Assembly: GCA_020746875.1 (NCBI GenBank)
Contig: JAGTJL010000009.1
Coordinates: 1,984,001 to 2,048,000, forward strand
Reading direction: 5' to 3'
DNA: 64,000 nucleotides
From: Rhexocercosporidium sp. MPI-PUGE-AT-0058
Lineage: Eukaryota > Ascomycota > Leotiomycetes > Helotiales
Shown: positions 1 through 12,400 of the stretch, piece after piece
How positions within the stretch are numbered: the first letter of the stretch is position 1
Layout: each line of letters begins with the position of its first letter
Translations under genes and position numbers: made by a program
The notes under the pieces: model-generated
What the model saw: only the letters and a program-made list of their open reading frames with translations
Database searches by the model: none
Told to the model about the DNA's origin: nothing

Positions 1-839
1 CCTGCCTTCCTGCTACCTACCATAGCTACTACTCCACGTACAACGAATAAAAATGACGAATAAAAGCTGCACTTCTCGCGAACAGTGGCAAGCAAACAGG
101 CAAGATAGCATGAGCGGGTACACGGTACAGATGCAGGTCCAGGTCGATCCAGGTACAGGTGCAGGAGTGCAAATGCATCATGCTCTGAAGAGAAGGAGAG
201 GGAGAAGGAGAAGCAGCTAAGGAAACCCGCCCGGCCCCCAGGCCCCCTGTCGCTCTTTCCTGTCTTGTCTGGTCTGGTCGAGGGGAACCAGCCCAGCCCA
301 GCCCAGCACAGCACAGACCACGCGCTACTCGCAGTCTTGGCTTTCCCTAGGTTCTTACCCACCTTCCATCGTGATCCTCACCCTCTCTTCTCCTCTCCTT
401 CTCCTCTCCTCTTCCTCCTCGTCCTCGTCTTCCATCCTCATCACCGCTCTCATCGACGCATCTCTCTCTCCTCGCCATCAACTCTACTTCCTTTCTTTCA
501 CAGTCTTCCGGCTACAAGCGGAACCCACAGTCCTTACACACACCACGCTCCTTCTTCTCCCTTACGACTTTCGATCCTCGACGATCCCCCCCCCGTTCTT
601 TTTTTCAGTACTTTTCTCCTGTTCCTGCTAGTTACAGCGACGCATTTCCCACTACACTTACAGACACCCACCGTTGATACAACCGATTTGATCCCACCAA
701 CTCGGCTCGACTTGCAATCTGCAACACGTCCACTCATTCCACCCTTGCGACCACCATTTAGATCCGTAGGGAGAAGGATCTAACACATTTATATCACAAC
801 AAGATACTCTCACTTGGAAACTCGACTCACACACTAGCA
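1..839 (+). promoter_or_regulatory. Promoter and pyrimidine-rich 5' leader of the homeobox gene
   Basis: No protein-coding gene is supported here. A CCCAG-type repeat lies at about 290-318, and a strong C/T-rich tract runs from about 370 to 650, which is typical of promoters and long 5' leaders of highly regulated filamentous-fungal genes. Open frames over this tract are low in complexity (Ser/Leu/Pro/His) and are read as by-products of composition. The leader leads directly to the ATG at 840. The transcription start cannot be placed from sequence. Confidence 0.5.
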
Positions 840-2741
840 ATGGATTTGGCTTTAGAAGACCACAAGAGCATGTCGGAGATTTCACAGGAGGACGCGGCCA
901 TCAAGATGTCGTCAACACCGAGTCCAACCGCGTCAAACTCGGCTAGCAGCACATCGGCATCACGAAGGCCACCGAGGAAGAGCACTCTCACCCAGCAACA
1001 GAAGAACCAGAAAAGACAGCGTGCCACGCAGGATCAACTGGTAACTTTGGAGATGGAATTCAACAAGAACCCCACACCAACTGCCACCGTCAGGGAGCGA
1101 ATTGCGGAGGATATCAACATGACGGAGCGATCCGTTCAAATCTGGTTCCAGAACAGGTGAGATGTTGAGCGAAGTGTTGCTGTTAGTTGGGACTAACACA
1201 CCTTTAGACGCGCAAAGATAAAGTTGTTGGCCAAGAAGAGCATTGAAACAGGGGAGGATTGTGATGCTATTCCAGAATCAATGCGTCAATACTTGGCCAT
1301 TCAAGCAATGGAGTCTGGAAAATCCCTGGGGGGAAACTTCCTCGGTCGTTCGGGCCTAATGCCGTACGGTACTGGCAGCTTGATGATGGGTGGAGATCAG
1401 GGACCACAAGGGAAAGTTGGTGTGTTGAACCGATTCCAAAATTACTATAGAGGTGCTAACGTGCTTACAGTAATTCACCATCTCTCGTGTCGGTCGTTGA
1501 GCATCGGATCCTGGAGACGTGTTGGTCAAAATGCAATGGATCTCATCATCTTCTATTCACCAGAGAAGGGATGCATGACATACTACATTAACAACGATCA
1601 GGCCGGCTACAAGATTGAATACCCATTCGCGTTCATCAAGAATATCTTCCTGGAAAATGGAGATATGGAGTCTGGAAAGCCTGGCGGCTTGGTCGTGGAG
1701 CTAAACCGAGCTCCCAACTTCTTCATGGACTCGTCTGGATCCGGTGGTTTTTTCCAATGTGGTGATTTCACAGAAGACCAACAGGCGTCGCAGCAGATGG
1801 TTCATCATCTTGGAGGGCATCCTAAGGTCTTGAGTGGTCAACTTGCTAAGCTAGTCTCGCTGGAATCATTCATGACCCGACACAACCCCTTCGAGCAGCA
1901 ACAAATGTCCGTCTCAGCACCAGTCTCACCGATTGGTCTGCGTCCGGCATCTCAGCCAAATTACAACGCTCAGGCTCATGTCGGCATGTTCCAAGAAGGA
2001 TGGGGTGTAAATGTAAACCCCGGCCACCGAGGAGGACCTGGCCACAAGAGACAAAGAAGTAGATCCGTGCCCATGGCTGTCGATTTTTCTATGTTCAACA
2101 ACCCAATGCCATCTTTCCTTATCCAGCACCCTGGCGAGAACCAACAGCAGCAGAACCCAAACATTTTTGCCCCGATCCCACAACAGCCAAATAGTTTGGG
2201 ACCTCTGGGACCCAATCTTAGGATCGACACATCTTCTGGATATGGAATGGATTTCAGACAGTACCCCATGTCTGCCGCTACTACTACGTCACCGTCTGAA
2301 TTTGCAAGTCCTGGATTCTTCTCTCAAGGTCCAGAAACAGGGGCTCTTCCTGCGTCTTCCTACAACAACACCCCCTTCACAGTCCCATATCTCTCGCCCA
2401 ATCCTATGGCTGATCAATCTGGACATATGATTCAGCCTTCAGTCTCACCGCTTTCTTTCATGAGCCATGGCGATCCAGCCATCGTCGACCAGTCACCACC
2501 CATGTCTATGATGCACCGAAGTGCTTCTGCAGATGTATACAACATGTCACACGACCACTCGAACATCTCTGACGACGGTACTGGACTGAATGAGATGTAC
2601 TCAAAACACTCTCTTAACCTTCCCATGCATTCTCACTCCCCAGCCTTTGCCGAGCAGTCGCAAGCAGATATGGACATGAACCAGCTCGTCTCATTCGATG
2701 AGAACCAAGCAAGCCTCTCTCCTGAGCAGATTCCTCAATAG
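840..2741 (+). CDS. Homeodomain transcription factor
   Basis: Three exons are proposed: 840-1156, 1208-1419 and 1471-2741, giving 599 aa. The homeodomain spans about residues 56-115 and shows the recognition-helix hallmark WFQNRRAKIK. The first intron (51 bp) splits the Arg codon inside that motif, and joining the exons restores WFQNR-RAKIK exactly. The second intron (51 bp, GTGTGT ... GCTAAC ... TTACAG) is a multiple of three with no stop, so it can also be read through; removing it joins GKV to [17 protein letters not shown]. That block begins a globular region (about residues 178-240, with FYSPEKG and YYINND) found after the homeodomain in fungal homeobox regulators. The last 350 residues are low-complexity (Gln/Pro/Ser/Met/Asn), as in activation regions. 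The likely role is a nuclear sequence-specific regulator, in this family often of conidiation or hyphal development. I do not assign a specific orthologue. Confidence 0.9.
1420..1470 (+). other. Predicted in-frame 51-bp intron of the homeobox gene
   Basis: The donor GTGTGT, branch-like GCTAAC and acceptor TTACAG lie at normal fungal spacing. The length is divisible by three and the frame stays open across it, so either splicing or retention gives a full-length protein (599 or 616 aa). I prefer splicing because the encoded 17 residues interrupt the start of a conserved-looking block. Confidence 0.65.
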
Positions 2742-3704
2742 TTGGCAAGGGCAGATGGTACTCATGGTGGCTGGTCCAAACCCTCGGCTCCGTGTTTTAT
2801 CGCGCCCGGGTTTGGCTGCATTTAGCGTTGGTAGCTGAGGAAGATGAGGTGTCATTCCGAAGCTGGATTTGTTTGACTGGAGCAGTATATGGGAGGTGTC
2901 GTGGATGGTGTTTCGTCCAGTGGTACATACTGACGGCTAGCGTGGATTCTTCGATTCTTGTTTTGAACTATGCTCCGCTTAATTACTTGTGTCATCACGC
3001 ACACGAAGACCTCATTTAGCCAACTCTTTCCTTTTCTATTTAGTCTTATGCCACGAACCTACATGACGATATATTCTATCTGGATCATGCTTGGCTGGCA
3101 CAGCGATCGTTTTTCGTTTTTATTTGCTTTTATGGCGCTGTTTTGGTGTTTCGTCTCAGCAATGAGGATATCTCATCTTGTTTTTTTGTCTCCAGAGGAG
3201 ACGCTGGTGTTGAAAGGGAAGGAGCGGAGGGGATAAATCTGGCAGTCATGGGAGGAAGTGGAATACACGCTTTTGTCAAAAATACTCTTGGAGGAGAGTG
3301 AGGTTGCTTCGATCGATTTGCTGGTTTGTGGGAGCATGATATCATGGTGGGCTTAATAATGGAAAATTCATTATCGAGATATGGCTTTTTTCATGCTTGA
3401 GTGATAACGAGCTAGTTCAACTAAACTGTATCCTTGATGGTAAGTTTGGGAAATTCTTATTACATGATGAATGGCGCCGGGACTGTGCCAGATACGTGTT
3501 GGAGACGCCAGGTTGATGAGAATCTCGCAATGTTCTCTTCATGAACCACTCGACCCTCCTCTAATTGCTAGATACTGAGTACATTGGATGAAGATAATGC
3601 ATGAAGCAGCGAACCTTCCAGGAACTTTAGTCTTGTGATGGCCAGGTGAGTAGACGACTTACACGTTGCTCTCCTACACCCTTCCACGAAGACCTCCACT
3701 CACT
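2742..3704. other. 3' UTR of the homeobox gene and intergenic DNA
   Basis: This stretch carries no open frame that looks like a protein and no RNA gene I can recognise. The first several hundred bases, T-rich in places (about 3000-3200), are probably the homeobox 3' UTR. Confidence 0.4.
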
Positions 3705-3885
3705 TCAGGAGTCCCATAATTGGGCTACGCGTCCTCCGTAGTCTGAACAAGAGTTAGTGGGAAACTCGATCCCGTACTAGCTTCTATGGCAGTTGATGTG
3801 GGGACTCACATGGATCTTGGGGCTGAATCGTGGCTGGCTTGGGAGATGGAGGGGGTGGCGGCGGTGAGGAAGAAGATGAGGACAT
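3705..3885 (-). CDS. Candidate spliced microprotein gene (37 aa)
   Basis: The minus-strand exons are 3885-3810 and 3742-3705. They are separated by a 67-bp intron with strong signals: donor GTGAGT, branch CACTAAC and acceptor TTGTTCAG. The spliced product starts with a Ser/Pro run (MSSSSSPPPPPSPKP) and ends QDPYYGGRVAQLWDS before TGA. An in-frame upstream ATG at 3906 would add seven residues (MPRIRLT). The aromatic, charged C-terminus does not look random, and the frame is restored only by splicing. It may be a small organellar or assembly-type protein, but I do not recognise the family. The alternative is the first exons of a non-coding or longer transcript. Confidence 0.5.
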
Positions 3886-3906
3886 CGTTAAGCGAATTCT
3901 TGGCAT

Positions 3907-6214
3907 GACAAGTCCTTGCTCAATATCGAGAATTGGAGTCCTTTTTCCAGATGCAATGATGTTGAAGATTGGAAATACAGATGGGATTGTATGAGATTAG
4001 AGCTGGAACTTATACTCTTTCTGTTCTTCTTGCGCGCAACCATGTATTGCTCTGATTCTTGCCCATCATTTGCCTCCGTAATTTAGCTTGCTGAGTTTGG
4101 TACGTGCGTTGAGATGTTCGTTGACTTAGTCTTTGACCCATCTTAGACAAAAGTCTATACTACACACCTACTTACCACGCCTTCTAAGTATCATTGACCC
4201 TGTGGGCGAACGGAGGACAATTAACGTTCCTTACTACTGGATTTAATAGTGACGAAAACAGATTTCGGAAGCTGAGAAACCAGTATGATTTTCCAACTTC
4301 AATGCATACACAGGGAGCATCGGCTCTAATCATAATATCGCAGCAATACCGAGTCAAGACGTGCATATATGTTCGGTCCTCCAGCCGAACTTGTTCTAGA
4401 AGACATCTCACAAATCCTGCAATGCTGCAGCCTTTTCCGAACACACCTATCATTACTTTGTGCCAAGTGCCTGCCAACTGGGGTTCACAGCCACCAAAAG
4501 GCAAACAGACGGAGGTCCGATATTCACTGCCTATGAAATAGAGCGGATGCAATTTGACTCATTCCCTAGGTGCTTACACCTTTCCCGGCCAGGGTTTGCC
4601 CTGTCTATTCCCGCCTTCGTGGGTAAAGATGTGGTGTTTCTACTTGGCCAACCCGGATTCTAAAGGGGGTCTTACAAGTTGCGTATCGCACTCCTTGTTA
4701 TCTAGGGGAAGTCATCTTGGACTTGAGATCTCTCATTAGAGTCTTGAAGACTCTTGAGGAGTTGAAGATTCTTGGCCTAATTTTGGATTGTTCAAGATGG
4801 ATGGGCTTTGGTTTAGATCGTGCCGTGCCATTCTCAGTGCTACAGCCGTACAACGGCTGAAACTAGTCGGAATCCAAGCAAGCCGCATCGTTGGAGTGAA
4901 TCACCGCTCCAAAAAGGATTGAGGGCCACTGACAATTACATAACTTCAAATAATATTAAGATAAAAAGTTAATTGCAATAAAATTTACCATAAATTAAGT
5001 TATTTCATTAAGTTGGATTTTTGTACAGCGTAATATTCGTAGAGTAATTAGTAATTCTTTTGTAGAAGGCACTTTTGAAAGTTGAGAGCTTTGCCTCAAT
5101 TACCTTACTTAGCCCCGTTTATAATATTCACGATATCCGCCCTTTCTTAAATAACTTTACAACCATACATCTAGACTAAGATCCACAAAAATAACACTAA
5201 TTAATAGATGGTATGCTGCCCAACAGTTGGCTTTTCTTTGTATGAACATTGTTTTAGAGAAGTTGGTTCTAGCAGGTGTGATTCGTTCCACGACGATATA
5301 GTAGGGCAAATAATATTTCCCACTAGTTGTACAAAAGGGGGTTTCCCGTGTGCCCTATACATCCTTGTAAGGCAAGAAGGCTGTTCCAATCAACAGTCTG
5401 AAATTCTATACCTTTCTCCATAAACTTCCTCATATTTTAAGGTAGAAAGAATACTTTGGGTGTACGAGATCCACTGGAAACCCCCTTTCGTACCGCTGTA
5501 AGCGAGAGAGATTTGCACTTTCTCTTCCCTTCAGTTTCTCGCTCAGCCTCCAGAAACGCAATTTGCCTCTTGCTTTCTGAAAGTATAGGTTGCTGTCATT
5601 CATTCAAGTGCCCTTCCCGGGACTTGAGCCTCAGTGCTGGTGCGCGCATCAATCCCTCATGGCACTATGTATGTGTTGGGCATTTCGCCAACGAACGTCT
5701 CCTGTGTTGTTCTTCAGGCGTTCATATTTAACAGCTTCACCATCGCTCAGTTTTGAGTCAACATTTACCTGCTCTTGATCCACTTTGTCTTTCTCAATTG
5801 TCATAATTGCTTTCCTTCCAAACAGACTCGTCTTAAAAGAAACATTCCAGTTCTCACTGGCTCCTGAACATAGTGGTGGTCAGTAACACTATCCCTTCAA
5901 TCGAGCAGAGAAGCGTGAAACCTCTGACAGTGTGTCTTACAGTCGTCACGATAGTGCTTGGTTGTTCAGACACTATCACTATATCCACATCAGCTTGAGG
6001 CTCTCCACGATCCCCATCTGTCATTCTCCACCGAATTTCCACCACATCTTTCGGGGATACGAGCTCCACGACGTCACGAAGGTGATATCGATGTGCCATG
6101 CCATCGCGGTCTTTGTACATCATTGAGACTGCTAGGCGCTGATCGTTCTGCTATTGCTTCGCGCTTCAGAAAGCCTTGAATCTACAATCACGATCCCCCA
6201 AGGCCAAATCACAG
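3907..6214. other. Intergenic region with no recognised gene
   Basis: Short overlapping open frames occur on both strands (for example around 4184-4552 and 5201-5423), but none resembles a known protein or has convincing splice continuity. An AT-rich patch within it is listed separately. The last few hundred bases should contain the promoter of the coiled-coil gene that starts at 6215. Confidence 0.4.
4925..5210. other. AT-rich patch, possibly a RIP-decayed repeat relic
   Basis: Base composition shifts abruptly to A/T with many TpA steps (for example around 4935-5030), unlike the surrounding DNA. Short AT-rich islands like this in ascomycetes are often transposon remnants mutated by repeat-induced point mutation. 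No terminal repeats, target duplications or transposase fragments can be seen, so the origin is inference. Confidence 0.35.
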
Positions 6215-7975
6215 ATGGCCACTGGAATCGGCGGCAATGTTCCATGTAATGTGATCGATTCGTTGCTTGGACAAGGATGGGGATACGCGGAATTCGAAAC
6301 AGAAGTTCAGAGGCAAGGATATACATGGAGTCCTGGTTTGAAGGTAAAGATATTGGGAAGGGAGCTTGCATACTTCAAATCAGAAATACAGGAGAAGAGG
6401 CGTGAAGCAGACATTGACGAGGGATCAAGATCGCAATCAAACTCTCTTGAGAGCATTCGTAAGCGACTGAAAGGCAAGCCCTGGCTCCAGAGTCAACCTA
6501 CAAGAGATGAGAGGGATGAGAGGTTACGTACAAGGCGGTTACTTGGCAAGGACGTGAAGTGAGTATTTGTTCGTTTGTGGTTTCGAAGTACTGTATACTT
6601 TCTGGGATAATCTAACCGTGTCAAAGAATCCGCAGTATGCAGAACTATGTGAAGAGATGGGACCAAGAGGTCAATGCAATCCAAGCAGACTCGCAGTTCG
6701 CTGGCCGCCAGGTGACTGTCTCTGTGCCCCAGGCGAATGTGGATGAATGTGTGTACTCACACAATGGCTTGATACCTTCGTCCCCGAGGCCCAGCATTTC
6801 ACACGGACACGGCACGAACTTACTTGGAGATGGAAGAAGCAGGCACTTCGCAGCAGGCAACACAGAGAGTGGTTTGTTATGCAGCGAACCACCTTCTACC
6901 TTACTTCATGACGCCCACAGCCCGTTTTCGAGCCAGATGTCATTCACTGTGGATACGCCTCCGGAAAGCTTGATGCCCCAACCTCATGCCACTTTTGACT
7001 TCTTCAATACAGGCAGCTATCCAGGCTTTGTCCATCCTTTGGAGGTATTCTCAAACCCAGCTCCCGAAGTTCTACGTGAACGAGAGGGACGACTTCTGAC
7101 GGGGTGGTTCGAAGATGGTGTTACATATGCCGATTCTAGGTCGGCTCCTGGTCCCCTTCCATCTTTGGATGACGAAAGTGGGTTTGTCACAAGCAGCGTC
7201 GAGAATATCTTCCAGCATCTCTCTAACATGGCCTTAGCAGTTGCTACAGCTTCAGTGGACTACTTTCGCAGTTCGGTGTCGACTCATCGTCCAAACCCGG
7301 CATCTTCTGACTATGACGAAGTTGATGTGACTGGACAGCGAGAACAAGGTATGCCCATTTCCCCCCTTCGTTCGCAGTGGTTATGCTTGAAAGTAATACT
7401 GATTTCGAGATATCTTAGGTTCATTGGATGTGGCCCCGGCTCAAGAAACCTCCCCTCGTGGGCATAGACTGGCTGCAGCGTTCGGCATTGCTGATATGGC
7501 TCACGATCCGCACCCCCCCTCCGACATGAATCAGTGCGAGGAAGTACACCAGAACAGTGATACAGACATGCTCGAATGCTCTGATTTCTCGGATGGTAGT
7601 GATGATGGAGAACTAGACTGCATCCAGCAACAAGACCTCTCTAAGCAACATTCTGAAGCCGCTACGATGATTGGGCCAAATCTACATCTGGGTAAAGTGC
7701 AATATCGCAAATGTCGTGAAAGATGTCGTGCTAAAATCAAGGAACTTCGGCGACAAAAGGGAGAAGCGAAACGGATCTACAAAGCGGAATTATCAAGAAT
7801 GCGAAGTGCGTTTGAGCTACTCATCAGGAGAGAGGCCGCAAAAGAGGCTAAGATCCAGGAACTTCAAGAAACTATTCAGGACTTGGAGATATCTAGACAG
7901 GAGACGGCATTCATGACATACGACCAGCTCACCACACGGACCGGGTTGCTCAGAAGATTTTTGAGGAGACCTTGA
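6215..7975 (+). CDS. Unrecognised protein with C-terminal coiled coil
   Basis: Three exons (6215-6558, 6636-7348, 7419-7975) join in frame to 537 aa. Intron 1 (77 bp) runs from GTGAGT to a CCGCAG acceptor with a TCTAAC branch point. Intron 2 (70 bp) runs from GTATGC to a CTTAG acceptor. The N-terminal 140 residues are globular and charged (GQGWGYAEFETEV, KRLKGKPWL, MQNYVKRWDQEV). The middle is Ser/Pro/His-rich and likely disordered. Residues about 435-515 form a Lys/Arg/Glu-rich coiled coil (CRAKIKELRRQKGEAKR ... AKIQELQETIQDLE), and the chain ends in a basic FLRRFLRRP-like stretch (actual end GLLRRFLRRP). I cannot name a family. The coiled coil and basic stretches would suit a nuclear or scaffold protein. 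The first ATG at 6215 is chosen because upstream sequence offers only a TTG. Confidence 0.7.
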
Positions 7976-9410
7976 AATCATAGACGCCAATACGTAGCAG
8001 ATGTTGCTCAACTGCGTCGTCTGGACGAGACAGCAAAGCCAGGGCTTTACGCTCTGTCGAACCGCCCAAGGTCCCACTGCCACTCGAACAGCTAAGAACG
8101 CAATTCTACGGCGAATCGCAAGGTTGACTATATATATCGAGTGTCGGTCAAGCTCTCAATGACAATGGACATTCCAAGTCCTGCTCTCCCATCAATCGTT
8201 TCCGTCAAATATTCAGCACGCCCAGCTCGCATAATGTTGTATGCGAAGCAAGTTCTAGCAAAACACCATCATCACCAAGCTCGTTTCTCGCGAAAGACCC
8301 GCGGCTCACATTCGATCCCAGGCTCACCCACGCCAATTGAAAGCCTTCAACATGTTAACCAGAAAGACTTATCTAAGAGGCTCACGATTAATTCTGGATA
8401 CGGGTCTCTCCGATCGTTCAAGTCGAACTTGTATGATAGCGGCTGGTGATATCGGTTCATGGTACTGCAATTCACTGCAAATTTCTCTCGTATTAGACTA
8501 TTTTAGCGTTATAGGACATGACTGGTGGCGCATTGGGCAAGCTTTCTGGCTTTGGCTATCATGCTGTCTGTTTTGGATCATTGGGGACGGTAATGAATTG
8601 ACATGATCGGGATGCTCAAACTTTCTTCCGTCGACACTTGGGAGCGCCTTCATATTCATGCATTGGCTTTTTTGGTGGCGTTTTTGAGCGGGAGCTATTG
8701 GATTGCACATTTGCTCAGGCCTAGACAACGTCCTGTTAAGCAGTTTTTCCTTCTAATAATTCTCAAGATAGGCATGTTCGACCTGGTCAACGGTGCCATG
8801 TATGTATGAACATTGCAATTTATGACTTAGGACGTATAAAAGATGCTCCTTTATTCTCCGAAATTCACCATTCCAATTCTGGATATGTGCCTCTGGTTTT
8901 CGAGCCCAGATGCAAGTGAAGATTTCTATTTCGCTCGAATAAGAAACTCTTGTAAAAAGTATTTCCGATTCAACCAAAGAGATAGGCAATGTCAATCTCT
9001 AATTATTAAGCCACCAAATAAAGTAGAGCAAGATTCGGATATTTAAAGAAAGGAAGTCGTGAGGCTCAAAGTCTAAAAATGTACTTTTGCACAGCCCCGT
9101 CTGACGGTTGATCTACAAGCGATCTAGACATTATAGCCGTAGAAATATACGTACCTTCGCGATACGAGATGACCAGCCTCAATCAGTTTTCACCGATAAT
9201 GACTTTCACCCCGTGAACTTTCACTATCGAGGAGAAACAGTATTTCTCGTCAGTTCCACGAGTTCAATAGTTCTACTGTGAGACTTTATGCGCCTGTACA
9301 CACTTGGCACCTCGGCACGTCTCACTCCACCAACCTCTTGAACTTGGCGGCGCGACAACAAGATCTTGAGATTCTTCTCGAATGAAGACATATACAGCAG
9401 CAAAATCGCC
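7976..9410. other. Intergenic region upstream of the flippase gene
   Basis: No supported gene is present. Open frames up to about 100 codons occur (8141-8449, 8337-8606), but they have no recognisable domain and no splice partners. The 3' part (about 9200-9410) should hold the promoter and leader of the P4-ATPase. Confidence 0.4.
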
Positions 9411-12400
9411 ATGGCGGACAACTTAGGGGGAGAATCGAGACCCTCTCATGGTATGCGGAGGTCTGCGACCGATCCTGCGAATGCTTCGGTGGGGACAATG
9501 GATTCGAGAGGTTTCCAGGATAGAGAAAGAGGGACGACAGCTTCGACTCCATCGGCTACAGAGCAACGACCTGGGACGCCGAATCTGACGATTGATACCC
9601 AGGGGCAACCTCAGAGGCCTGTCGAGGTACCTAGACCCGCTGGGGGGAATCCTGCGATTAGAACTGCGAATCCAGCCTCGCCCACTTCACCAAGGACGAG
9701 GGACAGAGGATACTCTTTGCGCAGATCGCTTTTTGCACGGGCGATAAATAGTAAACCTGGCGATAGCCCGATTGAGCTTGTAGAAGCTAGTTCTTCCCAA
9801 CAACAACAAGATGGGGCTGCGAGGCGGTTGGAGGAAGGGAAAGGCAGCAAGAGACCTTCTTCTGCTGTGGCTCCCATCGTGGAGGAGAACGATACTGTTA
9901 CTTCGAGTGTCTGGACCGCGGGGAGGTATACGGACTCTCTGCCTTCGAAGGGGAAGGAGAGGACTTTGGGGAGCTTGAATCTACCGAACTACGATGTCTG
10001 GGCTAGGAAGAGAATTAGGGAGAATACGATCTTGCAGCGTGCGAAAGTGTGGAAGGACAAGATCACTATGATTGTGCTTCGGCAGACGCCAATCCCTCCC
10101 TCGAAAGATGGGCGGCATATTGATCTTGACGCCTCGAGAACCAGACCACCGCTTGATGAGAGGACAGGCAAGGATCACATTGGAAACTCTATCCGTTCGA
10201 GTCGATATACAGTCTGGAATTTCTTGCCTCGACAACTCTTCTTCCAGTTCTCGAAATTGGCAAATGCTTATTTCCTGCTTGTGTCGATCCTACAGATGAT
10301 ACCTGGGTTGAGTACAACGGGTACCTATACGACCATTGCTCCGCTGCTGGTTTTCGTGGCTATCAGTATGGGCAAGGAAGGCTATGATGACTACCGGCGT
10401 TACAAGCTTGATAAGGTCGAGAATAATAGGGAGACGCTCGTCTTACACTCCTTTCGTCCTGCGCATGAGGCTAGCTCCAAAGACTTTGGGGACAGACTGA
10501 AGTCTATGGTTCCTTCAAAGGGCCAGATGAAGTTATCTTCGAAAGAGATCTCTCGAGATGAGGACTTACAGGATTCGAGACATTGGGCGACGCTTAAGTG
10601 GAAAGATATCAAGGTTGGAGATATCATCAAAATCCGCAGAGATGATCCTATTCCCGCTGATGTGGTGCTGCTTCATGCGGATGGACCAAATGGCATCGCC
10701 TACATCGAGACCATGGCTCTAGATGGAGAGACCAATCTGAAGAGCAAGCAAGCCCCACCGCCCCTCGCCAAGCGCTGCTTTTCCGAAGAAGCAATCGCTT
10801 CTTGCAGAGCTCACATCGTGGTCGAGGACCCTAACATCGACCTTTACAATTTCGATGGCCGAGTCACTATTGACGGAGATACACTGCCACTCACAACTAA
10901 CGAAGTTATCTTCCGCGGCAGTACACTCAGAAACACCGCCACAGCCATAGGAATGGTGATCAACACCGGCGAAGACTGCAAGATCCGCATGAACGCCAAC
11001 AAGAATCCACGAACAAAAGCACCAGCTATCCAATTCATCACCAACAAGATCGTCATCATGCTCGTGGTCTTCGTCGTCATCCTCGCTCTCTTCTGTACCA
11101 TCGCTTATCAGATCTGGTCGAATCAGACGGAGAGCAAGGCTTGGTATCTGGAGGGCCTGCATGTCAACTTTGCGCAGATCATTATTGGATTCATCATCCT
11201 TTACAATACGCTGATTCCGCTGTCGTTGTATGTTAGTTTAGAGATTATTAAGGTGGGACAGCTCATCCTTATGGCTGATGTTGAGATGTATGATCCCGTT
11301 TCGGATACGCCTATGACTTGCAATGTAGGTGCCAGACATCCCTAAGAACATTAGAATAGAATATGTTTGATGTTTCTATGGCGAAGTAATACTAACATGA
11401 TTTAGACCACCACTATCTTAGAAAATCTCGGTCAAGTCAATTACATATTTTCTGGTACGTGCCCTCCTCAGCAACTTGCCGAATCCATCAGAATGTTTGG
11501 GGACATTGTTAGAAACCTCTTACTGATACTGACATTTTCATTTAGACAAGACTGGAACCTTGACTGACAACATCATGAAATTCCGGAAGCTCAGCGTAGC
11601 TGGCTATGCTTGGCTACATGATTTCGATCTACAAGAAGAGGCAGCCAAACTTGAAGAGAGCCGTGAAGGCGAAGCCGAGAAGAGCGAAAAGAAGAAAGGC
11701 AAGGGAGTCATGAAGCGTGCTTCTAAGAAGAAGACGCCCGTTCGGCCAGAGAACGTCCGAAAAGAATCGGCTATGTCGAGCTCTACAGTTCGCCCATCGC
11801 TGTCTATTCGCCGCTCTGGATCCATCAACTTGTGGAAGTCGACGGCGAGACCTTCAAAAGCGCAGCCAGAAATGCGAACCGAGGATCTGCTCAAGTTCAT
11901 GCAGCATAAGCCGCATAGTGTCTTCACGAAGAAGGCCAAGTTCTTCATTCTCTCGTTGGCTCTTTGCCATACATGTTTGCCGGAGGTTCAGGATAATGGC
12001 GATATCGAATTCCAAGCTGCATCTCCAGATGAGCTGGCTCTGGTCAAAGCTGCGCAGGAGCTTGGCTACCTTGTTATCGATCGACCCGCAAAGTCCATTA
12101 CACTGTCGTATCCAGGACCAGGTGGGCCAGACTCTGGCGAGCAGATCACTGAGACCTACGATATTCTGGACGTCATTGAATTCTCGAGCAAGAGGAAACG
12201 GATGTCTATCGTCGTCCGTTTCCCCAATGGCAGGATTTGCATCTTCTGCAAGGGAGCCGATTCAGTCATCATGCCACGTCTGAAGCTCGCGCCGATGGCT
12301 CTTCAGAAGAAGACTGAGATCTCAAGACGGTCTAGTAAGAGGAAGAGTCTAGAAGCCGAAGAGGCCTTGCGGAGGATGAGCGAGAGCAGTCCTAGGAACA

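Noticed and set aside
265..783. 172-codon open frame upstream of the homeobox gene
   Set aside because: It lies over a pyrimidine tract and is low-complexity Ser/Leu/Pro/His; overlapping frames on both strands show the same bias.
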